64,000 bases of DNA from Flavobacterium psychrophilum (GTDB lineage: Bacteria > Bacteroidota > Bacteroidia > Flavobacteriales > Flavobacteriaceae), in the NCBI GenBank assembly GCA_945874225.1, contig CAMCFT010000010.1, forward strand, positions 1-64,000, given 5' to 3'. Of the stretch, positions 7,066 through 14,841 are shown piece by piece. Numbering within the stretch: position 1 is the stretch's first letter; each line of letters starts with the position of its first letter. Below the pieces are notes generated by a model. That model saw nothing but the letters and a program-made list of their open reading frames with translations, did not search any database and was not told the origin of the DNA. Both the position numbers and the translations under genes were made by a program.

Positions 7066-8316
7066 CTAAAAAGATTCTCCTGCATTAAGATAAAAAGCTT
7101 TGGAATGTCGTCCCCAGGCATAATTAAAAACCAGATTAGTTCGGGTAGCTTTATCAATTAAAATACGCAAACCAACGCCCACTGCGGGTTGAATATACTG
7201 AAAAAGACGAATTTCTCGGTCTTTATCACTGGCAGTAGTAAAATTTGCAAATACAGTGCCGCTGACTAACTGATTGCAGCTGATAGGAAACCGATATTCG
7301 GTTTCAAAATACACCATTTTTTGACCGCGAAACAATCCCTGTGTATATCCTTTTCCGCTTCGGCTTCTTTGATCCCAGCCTATTGAAGGCAAATTCAGAT
7401 AGGGAACAGTACCCACAGTTACAAACTGCCCGGTGGCCCAAACACTAAAAACATGCTGTTCGTTATATTTGCTTAAGGGCAAAAAATAACGATATTCCAT
7501 AAAAAGCACATTGCTCGCATGTTGATTTGTACTTAATGCCGGATTAAAACGGTAATTGATATTGGCAAACATTCCGTGATTGGTATTAATTTGATTGTCT
7601 CTGGAATCGTATAATAAATTAAGACTTAACCCATTTACAAAATATTCATTTTCATTAAAGCCATATTTTTTGCTATAATTGTAATGATTCGTATATTGTC
7701 CTGCAGCAATGTCAAGGTTCTCATCAGTTATGGTAGTATACCAGTCTAAATGGACTCCGGCTCCAACATAATAATTATTTTTGACTTCCCATGAGGCCGT
7801 TTGATGAAACTTCAAATAATTATAATTCATAGGCTCTTTTAAAGTTTCTAAATCAAAATCCTCATCTCTGGTTGCGGGAGGAATAATACCAGTTCCTAAT
7901 CCATAGTTAGGCTGTGAAAAAATATAAAAACGCCAATCTCCGCTTAAAAATATCTTATTATTATTAACCATCACGCTGTTTTTAACGTTAATAAGCACCT
8001 GATGTTTTTCAGTATAAGTAGCACCAAGGTTAACTGAGGAATATTTATCGTCTAGATTTTTTCCTTTAAAAGTATATTGAGCCACAGCACCATAAGAAAA
8101 ACCGGTTGCAGGTTGGGAACCAATAATAGGAATGATAAGAAAAAAATGCGTTTTTGATGGTTTTAATACAAGAACCGAATCTTTCTTTTTAAAAAGTTCA
8201 GGAAGTGATTTTACTGGACAACGCCTTACAGAATCCGTTGCAGATTGTGCCATAGCACTAAACTGTATTAAAACAATTAAAAGTAGACTAAAACAAAAAA
8301 GAAATCTTTTATTCAT
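7066..8316 (-). CDS. BamA/TamA-type outer membrane beta-barrel protein
   Basis: A 416-residue protein with a clear signal peptide (MNKRFLFCFSLLLIVLIQFSAMAQ). The rest consists of alternating amphipathic strands typical of the bacterial surface antigen (D15/Omp85) barrel: PATGFSYGAVAQYTF, LLYDSRDNQINTNHGMF, VYFETEYRFP and the terminal AVGVGLRILIDKATRTNLVF. The conserved D-x-R-D-N and the late G-x-G-hydrophobic strand fit this barrel family. No POTRA domains are visible, so it is a barrel-only member, located in the outer membrane. Its cargo or role is unknown. It is a single-gene unit, and a MITE-like element sits directly upstream. Confidence 0.75.
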   Translation of the reverse strand: MNKRFLFCFSLLLIVLIQFSAMAQSATDSVRRCPVKSLPELFKKKDSVLVLKPSKTHFFLIIPIIGSQPATGFSYGAVAQYTFKGKNLDDKYSSVNLGATYTEKHQVLINVKNSVMVNNNKIFLSGDWRFYIFSQPNYGLGTGIIPPATRDEDFDLETLKEPMNYNYLKFHQTASWEVKNNYYVGAGVHLDWYTTITDENLDIAAGQYTNHYNYSKKYGFNENEYFVNGLSLNLLYDSRDNQINTNHGMFANINYRFNPALSTNQHASNVLFMEYRYFLPLSKYNEQHVFSVWATGQFVTVGTVPYLNLPSIGWDQRSRSGKGYTQGLFRGQKMVYFETEYRFPISCNQLVSGTVFANFTTASDKDREIRLFQYIQPAVGVGLRILIDKATRTNLVFNYAWGRHSKAFYLNAGESF

Positions 8317-8335
8317 AATGCAAATTTATAATATT

Positions 8336-8656
8336 ATAACCTGTTGGGTGTAATTAGTTTATAATGATAACTCGTTGGGTGTAATTAATTAATTATCAAA
8401 ATAATTTAAAAAATATAAAATTAAACACATAGACCTGTCTACCGAAAGGCAGAAACATATTAAAAAAGAAAGGGATAGCCCAATTGCTTCGCCTGTTCGC
8501 TATCGCTCGGGTCTTGGGATCACAAAACTATTATTTACTAGAATAAAGTGAAACGCCTTCTTTAAATTATTAAAAACTATGATTTTGCCTTTCGGCAGAC
8601 AGGTCTATGTGTTAAAAAAACAATAATTTGAATTACACCCAACGGGTTATTATAGA
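8336..8656. mobile_element. MITE-like non-autonomous element bounded by inverted repeats
   Basis: Outer arms carry the motif ACCCGTTGGGTGTAATTA: two direct copies at about 8338-8392 on the left and one inverted copy at about 8634-8654. Inner arms are a 27-bp near-perfect inverted repeat (ACACATAGACCTGTCT plus CCGAAAGGCA at 8424-8450; complement at 8588-8615, one mismatch). The roughly 130-bp core has no gene. The outer motif also occurs near 3971 and 19788. Confidence 0.6.
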
Positions 8657-8789
8657 TAAAAATCAATGAATTGTTACCTTTATGCATACTGTTGACCAAA
8701 TAAATTGTAAATAAATTTTAAACCAAAAACAGATTACAAACTAACAATTGCCTTCTATAATCTGTTTATTTATTTATCAAAAATACTAT

Positions 8790-8906
8790 TTATTTTTTTA
8801 CTTCATCTTTCTTAATCAATCCTTTATTGTTAAGCTCCGTTTTAACAGCCGCAATAATAGCATCTGGAGAGCTAGTGAAGTAATAATCATAAATCAATTT
8901 TACAAA
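8790..8906 (-). pseudogene. C-terminal remnant of an unidentified small protein
   Basis: On the minus strand about 38 codons end at a stop at 8790 and read DYYFTSSPDAIIAAVKTELN followed by NKGLIKKDEVKK. The composition is protein-like and unlike the AT-rich flanks. The frame is closed just upstream (8907) and no start is available. This looks like the end of a decayed gene, but the family is not recognised. Confidence 0.4.
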
Positions 8907-8994
8907 TTAAAAAACCATACTATTCAGTTTAATGCTTATTATCAGTGTTCTATTTTCAATTACCTTGTCTTTTTGTGAATAATAATTTAAAATA

Positions 8995-9438
8995 CTATTG
9001 TTTTGTTCTCATAAATTCTACCGGAAACGCAGCTCCTCCTTCTGCTTGAAAATACTGACCTACAAGTATATCTCGCTCTATATTGTAATTTAACTTGTAA
9101 AAGGAACTAGGGTAATTCTCATCCTGCAACTCAATATAAACAGACAGAATCGTTTCAGTTTTCGTCCAATAAGTTTTTCCTAAATCAATAGACTTTGGAT
9201 TAAAATAAGTAAGCTCTAATTTTCCGCTTTCAAGAGCATCCGTTATTTTGATTTGGTAAGGAGTATCCGTTCGGGTCCATTCACCAATAAGCAACCGTTT
9301 ATCAACTGATTGATCTGGCTTCATAATAGAGTCAATTAGCAAAAAAGAACTTTCTTTTCTATCTTTTTGCATACTGTTACCATAACTTGAAATTACTACA
9401 GCAAGGAACAACAAAGCAAATTTGATTTTGTTTTTCAT
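8995..9438 (-). CDS. Secreted protein of unknown function
   Basis: A 147-residue protein with an N-terminal signal sequence (MKNKIKFALLFLAVVISSYGN) and no lipobox cysteine. The mature part is polar and strand-rich (LLIGEWTRTDTPYQIKI, KLELTYFNPKSIDLG, VGQYFQAEGGAAFPVEFMRT). The pattern G-E-W-T near the start and a final V-E-F-x-R strand suggest a small periplasmic lipocalin-like or beta-sandwich fold, but no family is assigned. It is monocistronic, with a non-coding stretch on both sides. Confidence 0.65.
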   Translation of the reverse strand: MKNKIKFALLFLAVVISSYGNSMQKDRKESSFLLIDSIMKPDQSVDKRLLIGEWTRTDTPYQIKITDALESGKLELTYFNPKSIDLGKTYWTKTETILSVYIELQDENYPSSFYKLNYNIERDILVGQYFQAEGGAAFPVEFMRTKQ

Positions 9439-9613
9439 GATGATTTGAATTCTACTATATTACTAATATCAATGATTAAGTCACTCAAAGTTAGTGAATT
9501 ATGCCGTAATTAATTATAAAATAGTCCGGATATTTTGTAGCAAAATGCCACTATAGAAAACGTGTAATCGCGATGAAATTATAGAGGTTCTTAGAACTAT
9601 TTACATAGGACTA

Positions 9614-10459
9614 TTAATCTTGTCCTGAAACTCCCGGAATAGGTTGTGTGGCAGGTTTTTTAGATTTTAGACTGGTGTTCAGATAAAAGAACAAACGCAG
9701 GGTATGATTCATATCATACTGATATCCCGTGATTCGTTGTTGATAAACATTCATATAACCAAAATCATAGCTCAATTTAGGGTTGATGGATTGTTTTATT
9801 CCAATAAAAAATCGGTTTTGATCAAAAGTGTTATACACAATTTCTTTTCCAAACTGAATTAATAATTCATCCGAAAGAACTAGCGAAGGTGCTGTCTTTT
9901 TCTTAAAAACAGGTATCGTAACACTGATTAAATACCGCACTCTGTCCGTAAACCGATTTTCACCCGTTTCTTGATCATTCACAATTTTTTCTTGCCAGCG
10001 TTGCTCGTTTCTTAACCTTTGCACGATACTGACAGTACCAGATTTAGTATTCATTTGAAATTGTTGATATATTCTGTTTTCATCTGAATACGTGCTCCAA
10101 TCTAGGCTTCTGGGTGCTAGCCACATATGAGCAAAACCCCCAACAAATGAAAATTTAGCATTGGGAATATAATCAATACCTCCTCTTAGAAAGCAAAAAT
10201 TATTGTCTTTAAAAAATTCATTGCTTCGAATATGAGCATCGGCAACAATTCCCCAATGATCACTAAATTTAGTAATGGTATTGATTGAAAACCACGATTG
10301 GTTTTGATGGGTAACTTCTTTTTGTTTGGGAGTTTGTGCTAAAAGGAATAGCGGAAATAGTAAAACGATAATCTTAAATAAATTTGTTTTCAAGGGTATA
10401 AAAGTAAATGGATAATAAATTTTGAGTGCAAATTTACTCTTCCAATCCATTGGTGACAA
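9614..10459 (-). CDS. DUF2490 family outer membrane protein
   Basis: A protein of up to 281 residues. The start is uncertain. ATG at 10459 gives a long pre-sequence, while a TTG at 10393 would begin directly at a normal signal peptide (KTNLFKIIVLLFPLFLLAQ). The mature part has the DUF2490 pattern: NQSWFSINTITKFSDHWGIV, AHIRSNEFFKDN, FLRGGIDY, the conserved QRLRNEQRW segment, VRYLISVTIP and a closing barrel strand (MNHTLRLFFYLN). Members are predicted beta-barrel outer membrane proteins of unknown role. It is divergent from the restriction gene, with 262 bp between them. Confidence 0.75.
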   Translation of the reverse strand: MSPMDWKSKFALKIYYPFTFIPLKTNLFKIIVLLFPLFLLAQTPKQKEVTHQNQSWFSINTITKFSDHWGIVADAHIRSNEFFKDNNFCFLRGGIDYIPNAKFSFVGGFAHMWLAPRSLDWSTYSDENRIYQQFQMNTKSGTVSIVQRLRNEQRWQEKIVNDQETGENRFTDRVRYLISVTIPVFKKKTAPSLVLSDELLIQFGKEIVYNTFDQNRFFIGIKQSINPKLSYDFGYMNVYQQRITGYQYDMNHTLRLFFYLNTSLKSKKPATQPIPGVSGQD

Positions 10460-10721
10460 AGATTTAGATTAAAAATCCTGCAAATATGTTTAATTTATTT
10501 TTATTCTATTTTAGGTACTGCATTTTGAAGAATTAAGCCAAATTACTTTTGTTATTTTCATTTAGCCTATTAAGATGGTAGTTTTTTAAGACTCAGTTTT
10601 TCTTTTAGAAAATGTCAGAGTTACTGATGCAATTCGTATCTAAAAATAATTCTAGGCATTTATGGAGATAATCATTATTTTAAAATATTTTTCTTACATT
10701 TAAAATCTGAAAAAATACCCA

Positions 10722-13700
10722 ATGACGCTTCAAGAATATCTTACCAAAATAAACACCCTTTATAGTACTGGCAACGCAAGAGAACACTCCTACCGAGGGG
10801 ATTTGCAAAACTTGATAATGGCCATTTTACCTGATGTACTGGTCACTAACGAACCCGCAAGAATAGATTGTGGCGCCCCTGATTATGTGCTAACTCGCAA
10901 AGATGTTCCTATTGGTTATATTGAAGCAAAAGATATTGGAGTTGATTTAAAAGACAAAAAACTTAAAGAACAATTTGACCGCTACAAATCGGGTTTAACA
11001 AATTTGATTTTTACCGATTATTTAGAATTTCATTTTTATAAAGATGGCGAGTTTGTAACTAAAATAGCAATCGCCCACTTACAATTCCCCTCCTCTGGAG
11101 GGGTGTCCGCAGGACGGGGTGGTTCCTCAGGAGGGGAATTAATCCCGATACCTGAAAACTTCGACCAGTTTACCCACTTAATACAAAACTTTGCCTTAAC
11201 CGTATCGCAAACCATTAAATCGCCTACTAAATTGGCTCAAATGATGGCGGGGAAAGCAAAATTAATGGCGGATGTAATCGAAAAATCATTGAACTATGAC
11301 GACGAACAAGGCAACCGCTCCAGTATTAAATCGCAAATGTTGTCGTTTCAACAAATGCTTATTCACGATATAGACAATAAATCCTTTGCCGACATTTATT
11401 CTCAAACCATTGCTTACGGAATGTTTGCAGCGCGGTATCACGACCCCACTTTGCCGACCTTCTCTCGGATGGAAGCCTCTCATTTAATTCCAAAGAGTAA
11501 CCCGTTTTTACGCAAACTCTTTCAAGACATTGCAGGTTATGACCTAGATATGCGATTGGATTGGATTGTAGAAGAATTAGTGACCATATTCCTTGCAAGC
11601 GATGTGGCACTCATAATGAAAAACTTTGGCAAAAGCACCAAACAAGAAGATCCCGTAGTACACTTTTACGAAACCTTTTTAGGCGAATACAATCCCGCTT
11701 TGCGAAAAGCACGTGGAGTTTGGTACACACCGCAACCCATAGTCAATTTTATAGTTCGTGCCGTTGATGATATTCTAAAAACGGAATTCGATTTACCCCA
11801 AGGTTTAGCCGATACTTCTAAAATAAAAATAAAGAAAAAAGCCGTTACCCAAACCAAAGGAGCCAACTCAAAAATAATAGAAGTAGAAACCGAAATCGAG
11901 GTTCATAAAGTTCAAATTCTTGACCCAGCCACAGGAACAGGGACATTCCTTGCCGAAGTGGTAAGACACATCTACAAGAAATTTGAAGGACAACAAGGCA
12001 TTTGGAGCAAATATGTAACCAATGATTTAATCCCTAGATTGAATGGTTTTGAGTTACTAATGGCGAGTTATGCAATGGCGCACCTCAAAATGGATATGCT
12101 ATTGACCGAAACAGGATATAAACCCACCGACGACCAACGCTTTCGAATTTTCCTGACCAATTCTCTCGAAGAAGCACACCCCGACACAGCAACGCTTTTT
12201 AGTTCTTGGCTCTCGGACGAAGCCGACCAAGCCAATGCCATAAAACGAGATGCACCCGTAATGGTGGTGATGGGAAATCCACCGTATAGTGGAATTTCTT
12301 CTAATAATGGAAAATGGATTTCTGATTTGATTGATGATTATAAATATATTGATGGTATTCATTTTAATGAACGCAAACATTGGCTGAATGACGATTATGT
12401 AAAATTTATGCGTTTTGGTCAACATTTTATTGATAAAAATGGAAGTGGTGTTTTAGCGTTTATTAATCCACACGGATTTTTAGACAATCCAACCTTTCGA
12501 GGGATGCGTTGGCATTTACTGCAAAGTTTTGATAAAATTTACACCTTAGATTTGCACGGAAACAGCAAGAAAAATGAAAAAGCATTAGATGGCTCACTAG
12601 ATCAAAATGTGTTTGATATTATGCAAGGGGTTTCAATAAATATTTTTGTAAAAACCAAAAAAAAATTCCCCTCCATTGGAGGGGTGTCCGCAGGACGGGG
12701 TGGACAATTAGGCAAAGTTTATCATTTTGATTTATTTGGCAAAAGAGATTTTAAATATAATTTCTTGTGTGACAATTCATTAAAATCAATTCCTTTCAAT
12801 GAACTTAAACCCGCAAAACCACATTTGTTTTTTGTTCCCAAAAATGATGATGGAATAGAAGATTATAACAAGGGATTTAGAATTGATGACTTGTTCAACA
12901 TAAATGTTACTGGCATTGTAACTGCCCGAGATAATTTCGTGATTGATTTTGATAAAAACAAACTGAAAAAGAGAATGGAGTCTTTTACAGATTTAGACTT
13001 TAATGACGAACAGATAAGGGCAAAGTTTTTTGGTAATAAAAAAGAAGGAAAATATTTTGCGGGAGATTCAAGAGGATGGAAATTAGTTGAGGCTAGAAAA
13101 AAAATTCTAAAATTAAATCACGATGATATAATTCAAAAAGTATCTTATAGATTGTTTGACAATAGATTTATATATTACCATAATTCAATGGTAGATTGGG
13201 GGAGAGAAAAATATATGCGCCATTTTATAAATAATGATAACATTGGAATAGATTTATGCCGACAATTAGTTTCAGATTCATATTCGCATATTTTTGTTAC
13301 CAATAAAATTGTAGATGATTCATTTGTTTCAAATAAATCAAAAGAAAGAGGTTATGTCTTCCCGTTGTATCTATACCCAGAAGTCAATACTCAACAAACG
13401 TTATTAGAGTCCACCCCGCCCGTTGGGCACCCCTCCGGAGGAGGAGAATTTAGAGGGAAATTTAGAACACCCAACCTTAACCCCGAAATTGTAAAACAAA
13501 TTGCTGAGGGTTTAGGGTTAACTTTCACCAACGAAAAAACCACCCCGTCCTTCGGACACCCCTCCAATGGAGGGGAATTAGCCCCTATCGATTTGCTGGA
13601 TTATATTTATGCCGTGTTGCATTCGCCATCGTATCGAGAAAAATACAAAGAGTTTCTGAAAATAGATTTTCCCCGTGTTCCCTACCCAGAATCTTTGTCA

Positions 13701-14567
13701 AAGTTTGAAACTTTGACAAAGTTAGGCTCAGAATTACGCCAAATTCATTTACTCGAAAGTCCAATAGTCGAAAAGTACATTACACAATATCCCGAAGATG
13801 GCAACAACGTAGTTACAAAACCAACCTTTGTCAAAAATCCAATTTCAAATTCCCCTCCTTCGGAGGGGTGCCCAACGGGCGGGGTGGTACAAAACACACC
13901 AATCTATTTTAATACAATCATTGACTTACCATACAATCCTGCATTAAAAGAACGTGCAAAAGAACTTCGCTATGCCGAAAATCTTTCGGAAGTTTTATTT
14001 TGGATGCAAGTACACAAAGGAAAATTTTACAACATTGATTTTGATAGACAACGCATTATTGGAAATTATATCGTAGATTTTTATGTTAAAAAACTAGGAT
14101 TAGTTATTGAAATTGATGGAAGTAGCCACGATGATAATAAAGATTCATATGATAAAAAAAGAGAAGATTATTTAAAATCTTTAGGATTAAAAATATTCCG
14201 AATTCCTGTAAATGATATTTTGCAAAATATGGTCAAAGCAATTGCTGATTTAGAAGAATTTATAAAAAACAACTATAATGAACCACCCCGCCTTTCAGGC
14301 ACCCCTCCAAAGGAGGGGAATTTAGCGCAGTTCACGAAAAAGGAGAATATGGGACGTGTGTATATCAACGAAACCCAATACTTTGCAAACGTTCCGCAAG
14401 TGTCGTGGGAGTTTTACATAGGTGGTTACCAACCCGCTCAAAAATGGCTCAAAGACCGTAAGGAAAGAGAATTGAGTTATGAGGATATTTTGCATTACCA
14501 AAAAATAATCGTGGCTTTGAGTGAAACGGATCGAATTATGAAGGAAATTGATAAGATTGAAATTTAA
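10722..14567 (+). CDS. Type ISP/IIG restriction-modification enzyme with inserted palindromes and a DUF559 domain
   Basis: A 1281-residue single-chain R-M enzyme. The N-terminus has a PD-(D/E)XK nuclease core (D54, E68, K70 in GYIEAK). The methyltransferase has the SAM motif DPATGTGTF near residue 401 and NPPY at 519-522, typical of N6-adenine methylation. The last 80 residues (VYINETQYF, FYIGGYQPAQKWL) form the type ISP C-terminal region. Unusually, the frame absorbs six 40-bp palindromes at about residues 121, 648, 897, 940, 1043 and 1188, plus a 29-bp palindrome near 991. Between the last two 40-bp copies lies a whole DUF559 nuclease (about 1068-1185) absent from usual relatives. The host sequence resumes cleanly at GRVYINETQYF. 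Whether the enzyme is active is unknown. No separate specificity subunit is nearby. Confidence 0.85.
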   Translation: MTLQEYLTKINTLYSTGNAREHSYRGDLQNLIMAILPDVLVTNEPARIDCGAPDYVLTRKDVPIGYIEAKDIGVDLKDKKLKEQFDRYKSGLTNLIFTDYLEFHFYKDGEFVTKIAIAHLQFPSSGGVSAGRGGSSGGELIPIPENFDQFTHLIQNFALTVSQTIKSPTKLAQMMAGKAKLMADVIEKSLNYDDEQGNRSSIKSQMLSFQQMLIHDIDNKSFADIYSQTIAYGMFAARYHDPTLPTFSRMEASHLIPKSNPFLRKLFQDIAGYDLDMRLDWIVEELVTIFLASDVALIMKNFGKSTKQEDPVVHFYETFLGEYNPALRKARGVWYTPQPIVNFIVRAVDDILKTEFDLPQGLADTSKIKIKKKAVTQTKGANSKIIEVETEIEVHKVQILDPATGTGTFLAEVVRHIYKKFEGQQGIWSKYVTNDLIPRLNGFELLMASYAMAHLKMDMLLTETGYKPTDDQRFRIFLTNSLEEAHPDTATLFSSWLSDEADQANAIKRDAPVMVVMGNPPYSGISSNNGKWISDLIDDYKYIDGIHFNERKHWLNDDYVKFMRFGQHFIDKNGSGVLAFINPHGFLDNPTFRGMRWHLLQSFDKIYTLDLHGNSKKNEKALDGSLDQNVFDIMQGVSINIFVKTKKKFPSIGGVSAGRGGQLGKVYHFDLFGKRDFKYNFLCDNSLKSIPFNELKPAKPHLFFVPKNDDGIEDYNKGFRIDDLFNINVTGIVTARDNFVIDFDKNKLKKRMESFTDLDFNDEQIRAKFFGNKKEGKYFAGDSRGWKLVEARKKILKLNHDDIIQKVSYRLFDNRFIYYHNSMVDWGREKYMRHFINNDNIGIDLCRQLVSDSYSHIFVTNKIVDDSFVSNKSKERGYVFPLYLYPEVNTQQTLLESTPPVGHPSGGGEFRGKFRTPNLNPEIVKQIAEGLGLTFTNEKTTPSFGHPSNGGELAPIDLLDYIYAVLHSPSYREKYKEFLKIDFPRVPYPESLSKFETLTKLGSELRQIHLLESPIVEKYITQYPEDGNNVVTKPTFVKNPISNSPPSEGCPTGGVVQNTPIYFNTIIDLPYNPALKERAKELRYAENLSEVLFWMQVHKGKFYNIDFDRQRIIGNYIVDFYVKKLGLVIEIDGSSHDDNKDSYDKKREDYLKSLGLKIFRIPVNDILQNMVKAIADLEEFIKNNYNEPPRLSGTPPKEGNLAQFTKKENMGRVYINETQYFANVPQVSWEFYIGGYQPAQKWLKDRKERELSYEDILHYQKIIVALSETDRIMKEIDKIEI
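11083..11140 (+). repeat. 40-bp palindromic element, copy 1 (plus an 18-bp half copy)
   Basis: AATTCCCCTCC...GGGGTGG occupies 11083-11122. An extra half ending GGAGGGGAATT runs to 11140, giving outer arms of perfect complementarity. It is in frame in the restriction gene and encodes SGGVSAGRGG. Confidence 0.85.
12664..12703 (+). repeat. 40-bp palindromic element, copy 2
   Basis: Exactly 40 bp, from AATTCCCCTCC to CGGGGTGG, in the same frame and orientation as copy 1 (peptide FPSIGGVSAGRGG). Confidence 0.85.
13411..13450 (-). repeat. 40-bp palindromic element, copy 3 (inverted)
   Basis: CCACCCCG...GGAGGAGAATT, 40 bp, inverted relative to copies 1 and 2. It is read as STPPVGHPSGGGEF. The lower-stem GGAGG has one substitution against the consensus. 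Confidence 0.85.
13540..13579 (-). repeat. 40-bp palindromic element, copy 4 (inverted)
   Basis: CCACCCCGTCCTTCGGACAC to GGAGGGGAATT, 40 bp, read in the same frame as copy 3 (TTPSFGHPSNGGEL). Confidence 0.85.
13693..13721. repeat. Perfect 29-bp palindrome of the CTTTGTCAAAG family inside the restriction gene
   Basis: CTTTGTCAAAGTTT and AAACTTTGACAAAG are perfect complements around a single G. The segment is in frame and encodes SLSKFETLTKL. It belongs to the family found beside the RAYT pseudogene and tandemly after this gene. A half copy lies at about 13824-13835. Confidence 0.85.
13848..13887 (+). repeat. 40-bp palindromic element, copy 5 (left border of the DUF559 insert)
   Basis: AATTCCCCTCCTTCGG to GGGCGGGGTGG, 40 bp. 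It is read in a different frame from copies 1 and 2 (NSPPSEGCPTGGV) and still has no stop codon. Confidence 0.85.
13920..14274 (+). other. DUF559 endonuclease domain embedded in the restriction gene
   Basis: About 118 residues starting at IDLPYNPALKERAKELR and ending near LEEFIKNNYN. It matches stand-alone DUF559 (Vsr-like) proteins over essentially their full length: LSEVLFWMQV, RQRIIGNYIVDFY and VIEIDGSSH, with the likely catalytic Asp in IVDFY and the Glu in VIEID. Stand-alone members typically start with a similar LPYN segment. It lies between palindrome copies 5 and 6, which are in opposite orientation. Confidence 0.85.
14283..14322 (-). repeat. 40-bp palindromic element, copy 6 (right border of the DUF559 insert)
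   Basis: CCACCCCGCCTTTCAGG to GGAGGGGAATT, 40 bp, inverted relative to copy 5. It encodes PPRLSGTPPKEGN in yet another frame. The host protein resumes within about 8 codons. Confidence 0.85.
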
Positions 14568-14594
14568 ACCGCAATAAACAATCAGTAACATATT

Positions 14595-14750
14595 TATCGA
14601 TAATCAAAATCAACCGTTATCAAAGTTTTGAACTTTAACAATGGTTATCGATAATCAAAATCAACCATTGTCAAAGTTTTGAACTTTGACAATGGTTATC
14701 GACAATCAAAATCAACCGTTATCAAAGTTTTGAACCTTGACAATGGTCTT
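14595..14750. repeat. Three tandem 51-bp hairpin units, CTTTGTCAAAG family
   Basis: Units begin with ACCGTT/ACCATT at 14613, 14664 and 14715, exactly 51 bp apart. Each has TATCAAAGTTTTGAAC with its complementary arm, separated by a spacer of the type ATCGATAATCAAAATCA. The array starts about 30 bp after the stop of the restriction gene and may act as its transcription end. Confidence 0.85.
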
Positions 14751-14841
14751 TTGCCTATCCACAAAGCAGATTTTAAGACAACTTTAATTTATTATATTTT
14801 TATAATGCCTAATATTGTAAAAAACAAATAATCCCAATACT

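Noticed and set aside
8748..8978. A 76-residue plus-strand frame rich in Phe and Tyr.
   Set aside because: It runs opposite to the more protein-like remnant at 8790-8906 and consists of AT-rich codons only.
11083..14750. A CRISPR array suggested by spaced repeats.
   Set aside because: Spacing is irregular, copies occur in both orientations inside a coding gene, and no cas gene is present.
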